From Symbiodinium sp. CCMP2592 (Eukaryota > Sar > Dinophyceae > Suessiales > Symbiodiniaceae): a DNA stretch of 64,000 bases. The stretch is from NCBI GenBank assembly GCA_905221615.1, contig CAJNDT010006013.1:1330915-1394914 (forward strand). The letters are read 5' to 3'. The position numbers were made by a program, and so were the translations under genes. Positions within the stretch are counted from its first letter, which is position 1. Every line of letters starts with the position of its first letter. Below are positions 34,201 to 41,803 of the stretch, piece after piece. The notes beneath the pieces were generated by a model. That model was not told the origin of the DNA and did no database searches. It saw only the letters and a program-made list of their open reading frames with translations.

Positions 34201-37200
34201 AGGCACCGAATGCAATCAAGAAGGTGGTACGCAAGACCAAACAAGGCAAGCTGCTCAAACTCGACATGAACTGGGAAATGCCGCTCAAGAAGTCGCATAT
34301 CTATCTAGGGGCCTGCATCTCCTACGAGAACTTCGAGTCACAGAACATGCAGCATCGACTTCAGGCATGCCGTGCAGCTTTCAGCCGGTTACGTACCACG
34401 CTCATGGCGCACAGGGCCCTCAACATGCACCGACGACTCCAACTGTGGAAAGCAACAGTGGTGACCTCAGCTATGTACTCACTTCTGGCCTCGGGTTTTA
34501 GTGCAAAGACGCTGGATCAGTTTCGGGTTGTGCTCACGCGGCAAGCCCGCGCCATTGCTCGCAGCCCAGTTCACTTGGACCTAGAGAACAATGATAAGTT
34601 CTGGCGGCGGATAGGCATCATTGCGCCAGTGGACATGATCCTGCAACGGCTCGAACGAGCCGTCACCGTCACCACCACCTTGAAGGCCAAACTGAGGGAA
34701 GATGATGCCAGGATATCCAGTATCATCCTTGATCACGAACAGGCCGTTCTTGCTCGGACCCGGGAGATATTGACCGAGGCCCAAAAGACCGCAGGCGACG
34801 CGGAAGACAGTCTGACACATGTGTGTCAGGAGTGCGGCGCTAAGTTTGGCACCTGGGCAGCGCTGCGTGCACACGCGGGCAAGCTTCACAGTCAGGCCCG
34901 ACGACAGGAGGCCAAAGAGCAAACACCCGACTTTGACCAGCAGCGGCACGGGAAGGACGGAATGCCCATTTGCTCGCAATGCAATCATCGCTTCCCACGG
35001 TGGGCAGACCTGCGCAAACACATTGAGGGCGGCCACTGTCAGGCAGCATCCACCATTGCGACGGAGCCAGCATCGGGCACAGATAAAGACTCGGTCATGC
35101 AAATGGTCAGGGCAGGGCAGATCGATGTGCAAAACTTGCGGGTGGAGGCCGTCACGGCTGATCTGCGAACGGAGCTCATGCAGCATTGCGCGCTTTGCAG
35201 GCAGTGGCACCACGACCACAAGTATCTTAAGAGACATTGGCAGCGCTCACACACAGAAGAATGGGAGACACATTCAGCTCCTACATTTCAGTGGCGCAGG
35301 CAGCATATCGACAAAATCAAGGTGATGTGTGAGTGGTGTGGAGCGCAGGTCCCGAGCAAAGCGGAGCACAGGGATACATGTCCAGTCTTGTTTCAGCTCT
35401 CCATGATCAGGTCCATCCACGTGAGCAACGAGCACAATGTACCCAGCCAAGCCAGTGCGCCTGACATTCCTTTTCCTGCAGAGGCAGAAATCAAAAGATG
35501 GCACGGAGCTTGTCAGTTGTGTGGGCTTACATGTACATCACGGTCTTTGCAGAAACACTTTGAGACGGTGCATGCTGAGTCCTGGAGCATGTTGGGGCCA
35601 CGGGTCAAACAGCTGTGTAGTCAGTGGACAAGTGGTCTGGGCAGTAAATGTCAATTCTGTCTAGGTGGCTACGGCAAGAAGGTCAAACATGCCAACAGCT
35701 GCTCTGAACTCCTACAGAATGCGTTGTACAGTGTAAACCGGCATCGACAAACACACGACGCTGGAGCCACATTGCCCGACCATCATGACGGAGGAGTTGG
35801 CCACGGCGGCCATGCAGTTCCAGGAAGTGTTCGGTCCGGTGTTGGGGAAGCGGTTGCTGCAGGAGGAGCCGAAGGAACAGGACAGACCGAGCAAGCAGAA
35901 CAAACCGGCCAACAGGGGACCCAAAGGCAAAGGAAAGGGCAAAGGAGGGGGAAAGCAGTTCCGAAAGCCGCAGCACCAGCCCAGCAGCTGGAACAGTGGA
36001 TACAGCGGGGACATGGACTGGCTCGTGGACGCCATCCAACTGATGGCCAGAATGATGGTGAGACAGGAGGATGTCCTGCACGTCCTCAGGCAGTCGACCG
36101 GGTGGGTGTGGTGGCTAAGCATCTCCACACCAACCATAGTACCGGATCTTTTCCAGGCGGCGCAGGTGTGGCGGAAGGAGGTGTCCCAACCCGACAGCAA
36201 GATGGCCAACACCAGTCTCCGATCGGCGCTCTTCTGGTGTCTGCTGCACCAGCTGGCAGCGACACTGGGGAGCATGGACCAGACGAAACTGGCGGAGGCG
36301 AACAAACAAGGCTGGCTCACGGCGGAGGGCAGATGGGTCTACCAAACATGGTCGGCAGAAAATCAGCAGCTCATGGTGGACGAAACAAAGCCGGGCATGA
36401 CCACTCAGGAAGTCGTCCATCTACTGAACGACATGCAGGGCTTGGTGAGCGGCGACACAGTATCGCGCTTTCACTCAACGAGGCCACTAGTGGAACAGAT
36501 GTCGGGGCACATGCTCACCATGGTTATGGACATATCGTTCCGCAAAGCCTCAGCGAATGCGTTATACAGCAAACTGGAGAAACTTCAGGGAAGTGCGGCG
36601 CTACAGGTGTGCGGAGTTCAGTATCGCAAGGAAGGCTTCAAGCGCTCGCCGGGAGCGCAGAGGTTGCTGGAGCTCGTGGCCTAGGCCTAGTCCGAACCCT
36701 GGTTTTACGGAATCCTAGCAACTATTGCTACATCAACACTGCGGTTCGAGGTCTACTCTGGTCGCTTGTCTCGCTCGGGCAGTGGGCGACAGTCTTCACG
36801 AGGACCGGAAAAGAAGCACTTAGCCTCATCCTGAACCATCAGCAGCGGTCCCTCTTGATCATTGGCATTCCTATGTGGAGGCTGCTGCTACACGACTGGG
36901 GGAACCCACATATGCAACACGATGCGTCGGAGTTCCTGTCTTTTCTGCTGTGTAAGCTAGGTGCCACACGACTCACATGCCAGTGGGAAGCTCGGACCAC
37001 CACAGACGAGCACTGCCAGGTTGTGGACAGGGGCGATTGCGTGGAAGCAATCACGCTGGATTTACCCGGGGAGGTCGGGTCCCATGCCATGCAATCGCTG
37101 CTGCATCACTGGCATGCGCAAGCACATGTTCATGCGCTGACAAATGCAGGATCACTGCTTCTCTTCAGACTAGCCAGGTATGCGACGGTGGATGGCCACA

Positions 37201-37496
37201 CAGTCAGGCGCAGCGATGTGATCACATGGTCAGAGCGACTGTACATACCGGTTTTCGATGGCCAGGGGCAGACCACGGAGGTTCATGAGTACACAGTGCA
37301 GGCCGTACTCCTACACCACGGCGCATCCTTACGCCACGGGCATTATACCCTGCTCATGCATGCTTCAGATGCGGATTTTCACAGTGATGACGGAATACAA
37401 CCACAGCAGCAGCCTAAGCCGCGGAGTCGTATACACACATCGGCGGATGTCTACATGTTCTTCTGCAGGAGGTTGGATCCTGGGGGAGAAGAGTGA
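31239..37496 (+). CDS. LINE2 ORF2 polyprotein: endonuclease, RT, zinc fingers, ubiquitin-specific protease
   Basis: 2,085 codons from ATG 31,239; ATG 31,309, just before a hydrophobic segment (LFITLLGLVFSFHNF), is also possible. EEP endonuclease, residues about 192-445: SWNCGGL, CLQETWF, GDFNTAL, RHLPVH. RT, about 700-1060: RPIALLEP, SIDCTQAFDRI, GIRQGCKLSPTLW and FADD (catalytic Asp pair). C2H2/CCHC fingers, about 1190-1490, start with CQECGAKF...H. Residues about 1515-1815 are low complexity and lie opposite the basic ORF in another frame. The last 260 residues are a peptidase C19 (USP) domain: Cys box RNPSNYCYINTAV (Cys about 1830), QHDASEFLSFLL, and His box RHGHYTLLM (His about 2035), then VYMFFCRRL. 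All USP hallmarks are present, so it may be an active deubiquitinase. The open frame is intact throughout. Confidence 0.88.
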   Translation: MDCSTRCRLFPEPTLHLQSARLRMLFITLLGLVFSFHNFSSHSIRICHMDFPENACSAATAPYENMVMAAPVPSPEAGVPEEFRLLAQLLDRSRSEGWGFLRQGPESGMDMDLQKLLAPAKIDDRGSPSGFTQARKRSYKRAILRARRWGYTQYKGTAVDEGDLTGMYTNKAQQTCRQRHRYTGSLTRSEASLSLLSWNCGGLSTLQDELLTWLASTDYQIVCLQETWFKSHMDYSTRGWHCINCGVGESAKRGHAGVMVLLRASRFDQQSIRFNYVVAGRLLHVKAYGKGIGWVEIVNVYQHAWGLHGEQTTIEAKRATLWEKMRLTLGQIPQSSALIVCGDFNTALQHRAPYVGRGLPRQQQSSSDAEALEHIQNDFDCIAANTFHRSGSYTYIHEGFAKARRSFIDYVMLRRHKHRSITSKIISDFEVGRWRAGGRHLPVHVVFTHRPYYSSSPRTPCAEWPSWKCKLLAQQVKEHPELVEQFQQQVAESLTAVTSYEPQQLNDLLLEAGKKVFTIRRPPSLPAPAEDPEHVVTIKTMWGHYREMRKAQLDRSGSGRATLRGAIQAWRHWMQFHRMHRQVQKHSRSLRRQRFERLLAEAQAHERSGCSSAIFDLLRRHAPKQARRRAQLRDVSGKLMTPAEEAQVLLTFWQSVNGGTRPSGDEPTSYTFHITCEELRDALQRLQGNKAAPKHCAPHVFWSMASEHIATFMSEQVFHDWQQGGARVPQDWASAWLVFLGKAGKIGDSPAHLRPIALLEPMGKAVAGILKDRLMPFVQPWTAPQHLHGYLPHRSPLQALCVVFAHCRDVRAAAQAQGRSLYDLRAGHKRGSCAGGLQLSIDCTQAFDRISRDLLQRALEMMEVPADLIGIIMQWVHSTKFHIGGHPDEVQYGSDKGIRQGCKLSPTLWVCISVYLLRHLDNTLGLNWCQQHGVGFADDLHFRWRFEDVAGMQLALKQAGTVLQLLTACGLIISKEKTVCLLRADGVQAPNAIKKVVRKTKQGKLLKLDMNWEMPLKKSHIYLGACISYENFESQNMQHRLQACRAAFSRLRTTLMAHRALNMHRRLQLWKATVVTSAMYSLLASGFSAKTLDQFRVVLTRQARAIARSPVHLDLENNDKFWRRIGIIAPVDMILQRLERAVTVTTTLKAKLREDDARISSIILDHEQAVLARTREILTEAQKTAGDAEDSLTHVCQECGAKFGTWAALRAHAGKLHSQARRQEAKEQTPDFDQQRHGKDGMPICSQCNHRFPRWADLRKHIEGGHCQAASTIATEPASGTDKDSVMQMVRAGQIDVQNLRVEAVTADLRTELMQHCALCRQWHHDHKYLKRHWQRSHTEEWETHSAPTFQWRRQHIDKIKVMCEWCGAQVPSKAEHRDTCPVLFQLSMIRSIHVSNEHNVPSQASAPDIPFPAEAEIKRWHGACQLCGLTCTSRSLQKHFETVHAESWSMLGPRVKQLCSQWTSGLGSKCQFCLGGYGKKVKHANSCSELLQNALYSVNRHRQTHDAGATLPDHHDGGVGHGGHAVPGSVRSGVGEAVAAGGAEGTGQTEQAEQTGQQGTQRQRKGQRRGKAVPKAAAPAQQLEQWIQRGHGLARGRHPTDGQNDGETGGCPARPQAVDRVGVVAKHLHTNHSTGSFPGGAGVAEGGVPTRQQDGQHQSPIGALLVSAAPAGSDTGEHGPDETGGGEQTRLAHGGGQMGLPNMVGRKSAAHGGRNKAGHDHSGSRPSTERHAGLGERRHSIALSLNEATSGTDVGAHAHHGYGHIVPQSLSECVIQQTGETSGKCGATGVRSSVSQGRLQALAGSAEVAGARGLGLVRTLVLRNPSNYCYINTAVRGLLWSLVSLGQWATVFTRTGKEALSLILNHQQRSLLIIGIPMWRLLLHDWGNPHMQHDASEFLSFLLCKLGATRLTCQWEARTTTDEHCQVVDRGDCVEAITLDLPGEVGSHAMQSLLHHWHAQAHVHALTNAGSLLLFRLARYATVDGHTVRRSDVITWSERLYIPVFDGQGQTTEVHEYTVQAVLLHHGASLRHGHYTLLMHASDADFHSDDGIQPQQQPKPRSRIHTSADVYMFFCRRLDPGGEE
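31447..31466 (+). promoter_or_regulatory. Conserved LINE hairpin, LINE2 copy
   Basis: CTCCGG, loop TCCCAAGT, CCGGAG. Relative to LINE1 and LINE3 one base pair is changed on both sides (C-G to T-A), and it sits in a different codon phase. Confidence 0.75.
35785..36684 (+). CDS. LINE2 overlapping basic ORF (KGKG protein)
   Basis: 299 residues from ATG 35,785, in the +1 frame and entirely inside ORF2. Layout: N-terminal 50 residues, a GPKGKGKGKGGGKQ linker, then a globular part with LMARMMVRQEDVLHVL, SLRSALFWCLLHQLA, EGRWVYQTWSAENQQ, RFHSTRPLVEQMSGH and LQVCGVQYRKEG. It is homologous to LINE1 28,813-29,685, also in the +1 frame there. The protein-like conservation is in this frame; the ORF2 reading of the same bases is Gly/His/Gln-rich. 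It may be made by internal initiation or by +1 frameshifting out of the fingers. LINE4 lacks it. No known domain. Confidence 0.72.
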   Translation: MTEELATAAMQFQEVFGPVLGKRLLQEEPKEQDRPSKQNKPANRGPKGKGKGKGGGKQFRKPQHQPSSWNSGYSGDMDWLVDAIQLMARMMVRQEDVLHVLRQSTGWVWWLSISTPTIVPDLFQAAQVWRKEVSQPDSKMANTSLRSALFWCLLHQLAATLGSMDQTKLAEANKQGWLTAEGRWVYQTWSAENQQLMVDETKPGMTTQEVVHLLNDMQGLVSGDTVSRFHSTRPLVEQMSGHMLTMVMDISFRKASANALYSKLEKLQGSAALQVCGVQYRKEGFKRSPGAQRLLELVA

Positions 37497-37798
37497 TGAT
37501 CAGGGGCGGGGCACTGCTCCATTAGGCTGCAACTTGTACAGTGTTGCAGTGGCGGGGAGCAGCTCGAGGGGTATTCTCTTTGTTTATACACACATACAGT
37601 TTCTGGCGACTGGATGCAAAACATCTGTACAGCTCGCATACCATTGTTACGCATGTTCGGTGACAAGCTGTGCCTTGCGTTGACACTGTCGCTCTTTATG
37701 CTTTCGTGCTTATATAGAGTTCTTGTGCCTGATCGCCCCAATTATTCTCGAATCACAGTTTCACGAAATTTCGGCCACATCCCTGGTGACGATGTTCC
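37497..37798 (+). other. Spacer between LINE2 ORF2 and the dioxygenase-like ORF
   Basis: About 300 nt with no conserved coding signal. It could carry the means of translating the downstream ORF, but nothing specific is seen. Confidence 0.5.
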
Positions 37799-38743
37799 AT
37801 GGCTACAGGCTGTGAAGACTCGGATGTGACCTTGCAGGTGTTGCGACTTCCTGCCCCGTGGTTTGAGACAGCACTTACGCCTGAGATGTATTATTATGAC
37901 CCTCGCCCGGACGACGACATGCCGGATGACGATGCCACCATCATTGACTCTTCTTTGCACAGCAGCTCCAGTCAATCATCTATGGCCACCGATTGTTCTT
38001 GCTGCTCTGACGGGTTTGCGATTGAGTTTGTTCTTGTGCGCACGCTGACAGATGCTTTCACTGACATGGGGGAGCGCGCCAACCAGCTGGCATACACCTG
38101 TCTGCATACAGGGTTCGTGACCTTTAGTCAATTACAGCAGCTATGCCTTCTTCTACCAGTCGATGCGAAGCCACGCAAACACATGGTGGATAGCAGTCAC
38201 TCCTACTCGCGCTGCCAGGAGTCCCGGTGCTTTACAACAGGTGCCTACATCTTCGGTGGCGAAGCGGGGATCCGAACAAGCATGCGTACTTATTTGTGGG
38301 TGACGAGGCTACTCTGCTGTATAGTTAAATCTGCTGCGGGTTCGAGGCCCTTTACAACTGTCACACTCTCGCTGAATCAGCAGTCTGGGGTACATGTGGA
38401 TGCACACAACAGCCGGACTTTTCAAAATATTGTGATTCCGGCCGGCTAGTGGGACGCTGGCGAACTTTGGGTCTCCAGTGACCGTGGCTGCATCACATTC
38501 CCAGGTACCGAGCTACTAGGCGATGTTGTGCCAGTAAGACACCCTTTTACCTTGCTGGATGCAACGCAGCCGCATGCAGTGTTTGACTGGACGGGAGAGC
38601 GGACGGTCGTCATTGGTTTTCACATACGAGATGCATGGAGACTTCAACCGGATGATCTCGCCATGCTTGCTGATGCTGGCTTCCATGTTCGGACCTGTGA
38701 GCGAGTGACTGACCCATACATGTCGGTCATCGAGGTACAGTGA
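37799..38743 (+). CDS. LINE2 3' ORF: 2OG-Fe(II) dioxygenase-like protein with in-frame TAG
   Basis: ATG 37,799, 314 codons to TGA 38,741-38,743, with one in-frame TAG at 38,447-38,449 (codon 217). N-terminal 60 residues are acidic (DPRPDDDMPDDD). A double-stranded beta-helix signature follows: HVDAHN (His 199, Asp 201), GELWV, then QPHAVFDWTGERTVVIGF (His about 259, Arg about 268). The D2 ORF (41,804-43,669) has the same elements with identical His-to-Arg spacing of nine. From memory this resembles an unannotated dinoflagellate family I associate with the TET/JBP-like fold. Substrate unknown; oxidised pyrimidines are abundant in dinoflagellate DNA, so a base-modifying role is attractive but inferred. 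The TAG means this copy is dead unless read through. Confidence 0.6.
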
Positions 38744-39128
38744 CTGCCGCTTGTAGCGCCTGTCAGTTCAGTTGTCAACCACTGCTGCTGAAGCGTGAGC
38801 TTTTCGGCACTTAGAGGGCTGCTTCACTTAGTCTGCCGCTGTTGTCTGCCGCTGTAGCCGAGTTTTTGTTTCTTACTGTAAGAGGGCTCCTGCTTGCACA
38901 AACGCACGCAAGTGTTGAAAGAGCCAACTCCTGTCGCCTCGAAGTTTTGACGAACCTTTTGTACTCTGTGTTCTAGTGTAGTGGGAACCGTGCACTTGTC
39001 GCTAGGGCATACGTGCCGGACTTGTTGAGCACTGTCTAACAGTGCTAGGGGCCAAGCGTCCACAGAGACGCCAGGTTGCGAAAACCTGTAGTGCCTGAGC
39101 TAGGCGACCTTCGAGGACGCTGCTGGTG
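38744..39128 (+). other. LINE2 3' UTR
   Basis: 385 nt without ORF, leading to the A run. No AATAAA signal is seen, as expected for dinoflagellates. Confidence 0.7.
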
Positions 39129-39137
39129 AAAAAAAAA
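39129..39137 (+). other. LINE2 poly(A) tail
   Basis: A run of ten A (39,129-39,138). The last A is shared with the target-site duplication. Confidence 0.92.
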
Positions 39138-39150
39138 AGCTTCATTAACA
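39138..39150 (+). repeat. Target-site duplication, right copy
   Basis: AGCTTCATTAACA, identical to 31,147-31,159. Confidence 0.92.
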
Positions 39151-39730
39151 GCTGCTGTGGCACTACCGAGAAGGTACAGGTCGATAGCATCGACGAGCTC
39201 CTTGCAGTGTGCCTGGAGTGGTTGCGCCAGGGTGTGCCTGCAGAGCAGGCACACCGCATCGTAGGCAGAACGTGGGACCTCAAAAGCGCCTACAAGCAGC
39301 TTGCAGTGCAGGCCTCGCGCAAAAAGTTTGCTTGCGTCGCAATGGTTGACCCACAGAGTGGGAAGGTCAAAATTGCTCACCTGCACAGCATGCCGTTCGG
39401 TGCAGTCGCGGCCGTGCATGCCTTCCTGCGCTGCAGCGAAGCGCTCAAAGCAATCGGGCGCGAGAAGCTCGCATTAGTAATGACGAGCTTTTTCGATGAC
39501 TTCACGGTCCTCACGCGCAGCGCGCACAAGAAGCTTGTAAGTTTGGCAGTGACCAACATGTTCAACAAGCTGGGCTGGCAAGTTGCCACAGAGCCCAAGA
39601 AGAACGTCGACTTCAGCGAAGTTTTCGACGTACTAGGCGTCAGGGTCGACCTCTCCAACCAGCACCTTGGAGAGATCTCTGTCAGGAATAAGCCGACCCG
39701 AGCAGCAGAGCTACCCTCTCACGAGGAAGC
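39151..39730 (+). pseudogene. D1 reverse transcriptase, C-terminal part
   Basis: It continues the RT after LINE2. Blocks: TTEKVQVDSIDELL, TWDLKSAYKQLAVQ (first catalytic Asp), HLHSMPFGAVAAVHAF and SFFDDFTVL (catalytic Asp pair), then LGWQVATEPKKN and LGVRVDLS. These match the DIRS/Ty3-like RT layout rather than a LINE RT. Near 39,710-39,735 the frame shifts: the current frame runs on to 39,818 as nonsense, while MSPLEAQSLRGRL in the next frame begins the connection to RNase H. It is broken twice, by the LINE2 insertion and by this shift. Confidence 0.75.
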
Positions 39731-40384
39731 ATGTCCCCGCTGGAAGCGCAAAGCTTGCGCGGAAGGCTCATTTTTGCTGAGCAGCAGGCCTGGGGCCGCA
39801 ACACTCGCATGGCAGTGATCTGCGTAGGTGACGTGCCGGGGGAGGGCCCCGAGCAAGTCCCTCTCTCCGAGCAGCAGTGCCAAGCCATGGCTTTTCTGCT
39901 GCAGCGCGTGGTACACGGACCGCCACGGACAGTGTCCATCCACGCACGCAGGAAAGTCCACCTGTACATCGACGGGGCCTGCGAGTGGGAGACCCCAAGA
40001 CTGGTGCCCAAGTGCGGCCTCGGTGCAGTGCTCATCGGTGAAGGTATTGCCTTTACCTGGGGGTTACAGATCAGCGCCCAGGTGGCAACCCAGTGGGTTG
40101 CCAGAACCCAGAAACAGCAGCTGGTGTACGAGTGCGAGCTCTTGCCTTGTCTGCTTAGCCTTCAGCTGTGGGCTAAGTACTTAGCAGGCAGTGACCTGTT
40201 TGTGTGGATTGACAATGAAGCAGCGCGTACGTCTTTGCACAAGGCCTTCACACGGAAGGCAGAAGGAGCTGCGATAGTTTCGCAAGCAGTTGATTTTGAA
40301 GAGTCCCTGCAGTGCAGGGCTGTACTTGTGGACTTGTCCACTGATGTTTTGCAAATGGAAAAACGGTTTCCTTTCTTTTGGTAA
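39731..40384 (+). pseudogene. D1 RNase H-like domain, truncated
   Basis: ATG 39,731, 217 codons. PLEAQSLRGRLIFAEQQAWG is the RT-RNase H connection. VHLYIDGACE (Asp), YECELLPCLLS (Glu) and FVWIDNEAARTSL (Asp) are the RNase H acidic residues in order. The final His/Asp segment of DIRS/Ty3 RNase H is missing because the ORF runs into repeat R from about 40,326 and stops at 40,384. Confidence 0.7.
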
Positions 40385-40514
40385 AACTGGAAAGTTTTCC
40401 TTTATTCGCTTTTGCCAGTGCCTGCATCTTCTTGCCTCAGTACATGTCGTGGAAGCTCTGTGCATCCGCACTCCGCTTTGGATCAAGTTGCAGCGAAGTC
40501 GCTTCGCAATTTTG
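40326..40514 (+). repeat. Repeat R, copy 1
   Basis: About 190 bp, nearly identical to 46,053-46,242 (copy 2). It includes GGACTTGTCCACTGATG and ends ...GCGAAGTCGCTTCGCAATTTT. GCGAAG/CTTCGC at the end forms a small hairpin. Confidence 0.9.
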
Positions 40515-40534
40515 ACGTCGCTGCAGCGACGCGG

Positions 40535-41263
40535 TAGTACTGAGCCTGCTCCTGCAGAACCGCTGGGATCCCCGGCCAAGCAAGGCTCGGGATGGTCTGA
40601 AGCCTTCGCCCCCAAGCTTGATGCATCGCGTGTGGCCACGCTCAAAAAGCGTTTCTTGGAAGCCTTCCCATCCGAAATCTTGACGGCTATGAATACCCCA
40701 TCGCTCCGCCTCTTGAGCACTGCTGTCGACGCCGAGGTTAAGAGGAACTGGTCTTGGATCCCGTGGAAGAGTCGCATGACACAACAGATGTATGAGGATT
40801 CCCTCATGCAGAAGCCCGCAAAAAGGGCCAGGATTGAGACCCTTCAGCTTTCGGACCTCTTGCTTGATGAACCGCCACAGATAGATATCAATGATTCCAC
40901 CATGGGGATTTCGATGATCCGTAGGCTGTTGGAGGTGCATGACAAAGTGCCCTCGCTCTTGCAGGCACCGCGCATCTTGCGCGCCTCAAAGCTTACACTT
41001 CTAAGTTTTTGAGCCTGGTTTCGCAAAAATTCCCGCCTGAAACAAACCTTCGGCCCCCCTCTGTGCTGGAAGCTCAGCAGGCGGACAAACACTTGTGGTC
41101 GTGCATCTTTCAGCTAGTGATCGAGAAAGAGTGGCAGGTGAACGATGCGATCTACGAGTTCACGGAGATCCGCGGCGATATGTCGTCATGGTTGCAGCCC
41201 CGCGCCAAAGCTGCCTCAGCAGGCAATCGTAGGCCGTATACACCGGGCGGCCGTGACAGGTGA
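40535..41263 (+). pseudogene. D2 gag-like N-terminal region, one frameshift
   Basis: First frame to 41,012: LKKRFLEAFPSEILTAMNTP, RIETLQLSDLLLDEPP and MIRRLLEVHDKVPSLL. The second frame, 41,009-41,263, continues with LRPPSVLEAQQADKHLWSCI and MSSWLQPRAKAASAG. From memory this order is that of the N-terminal region of Symbiodiniaceae gag-pol ORFs. The shift lies near 41,010. A structural (gag-like) role is inferred. Confidence 0.5.
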
Positions 41264-41406
41264 AAAAATTGTGCATTGGGTGGCAGATCGGGAAATGCCA
41301 GCGTGGCAATTCCTGCGAGTTCACGCACGGCTGCGCTTTCCCTAAGCCCGATGGTTCACCCTGCCTTAGCAAGGACCACGGTGCGCCTCAGCACCCTGAG
41401 AAGTGA
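41264..41406 (+). pseudogene. D2 CCCH zinc finger
   Basis: In a third frame, CIGWQIGKCQRGNSCEFTH gives C-x7-C-x5-C-x3-H, a textbook CCCH finger (codons 41,272-41,328). It is followed by GCAFPKPDGSPCLSKDHG and TGA 41,404-41,406. It lies right after the gag-like region, where D-type elements carry a Cys/His finger. It is too short to show as an ORF because a frameshift precedes it. Confidence 0.7.
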
Positions 41407-41803
41407 CATCATGCGCCCGACTCGCCACCCCCAAAGGTGCTGCCGGGTCCATCCACAGCTGGGGGGAGCTGCCTGCTCCCCCGCCACTGCCACCGCCGAT
41501 TCCACCATCGCAACAGCAAGCCCCCCGGGGCTCGCAAGTTTTGGACTTCAGCTTTCCGCCACTGCCGCCACAACCCCTCTCTGCCGATAATACAGTTTCT
41601 GTGTCACCGCCTCAGGAGGCCGTACCCTCCGTGCATCATACTGTTTCAGTGCCTTCGGGGGACGTTGCCCCCTCCACATGCACTTCAAGCACTCCCATTG
41701 AGCCGATTCCGCCCGCCAGCGGTACCGCCCTTTTGGGTCGCGCACTTGAATTGTCCAATTTCTGTGGGCCGGCCTTGGCAGGCCTGTTCGATTCGATTGC
41801 ATT
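41407..41803 (+). other. D2 Pro-rich linker, frame uncertain
   Basis: A Pro/Ser-rich reading (PAPPPLPPPIPPSQQQ, FSFPPLPPQPLSAD) is open in the 41,403 frame to 41,969. A CAHCGKPLG at about 41,807 lies in that frame, before the dioxygenase frame takes over. Confidence 0.45.

Larger units (their letters stand above)
31160..39137 (+). mobile_element. LINE2: 8.0-kb non-LTR retrotransposon with protease and dioxygenase-like ORFs
   Basis: It is bounded by a 13-bp target-site duplication and ends in a 10-nt A run. It splits retroelement D1 inside its RT domain, so it is younger than D1. Content: 5' motif (31,196-31,215); ORF2 of 2,085 codons (endonuclease, RT, fingers, ubiquitin-specific protease); an overlapping basic ORF (35,785-36,684); and a dioxygenase-like ORF (37,799-38,743). 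A 3' UTR of 385 nt follows. The polyprotein is intact, so the insertion may be recent; the only visible lesion is the in-frame TAG in the last ORF. No separate ORF1 like that of LINE1 or LINE3 is present, so the 5' end may be shortened. Confidence 0.92.
39151..40384 (+). mobile_element. Retroelement D1, 3' part (RT and RNase H)
   Basis: This continues the D1 RT interrupted at 31,159. It runs to the RNase H domain and then passes into repeat R from about 40,326, so the D1 3' end is missing. Confidence 0.8.

Noticed and set aside
33629-34298. Minus-strand ORFs (up to 219 codons) inside LINE2
   Set aside because: Antisense of a conserved RT; no family resemblance.
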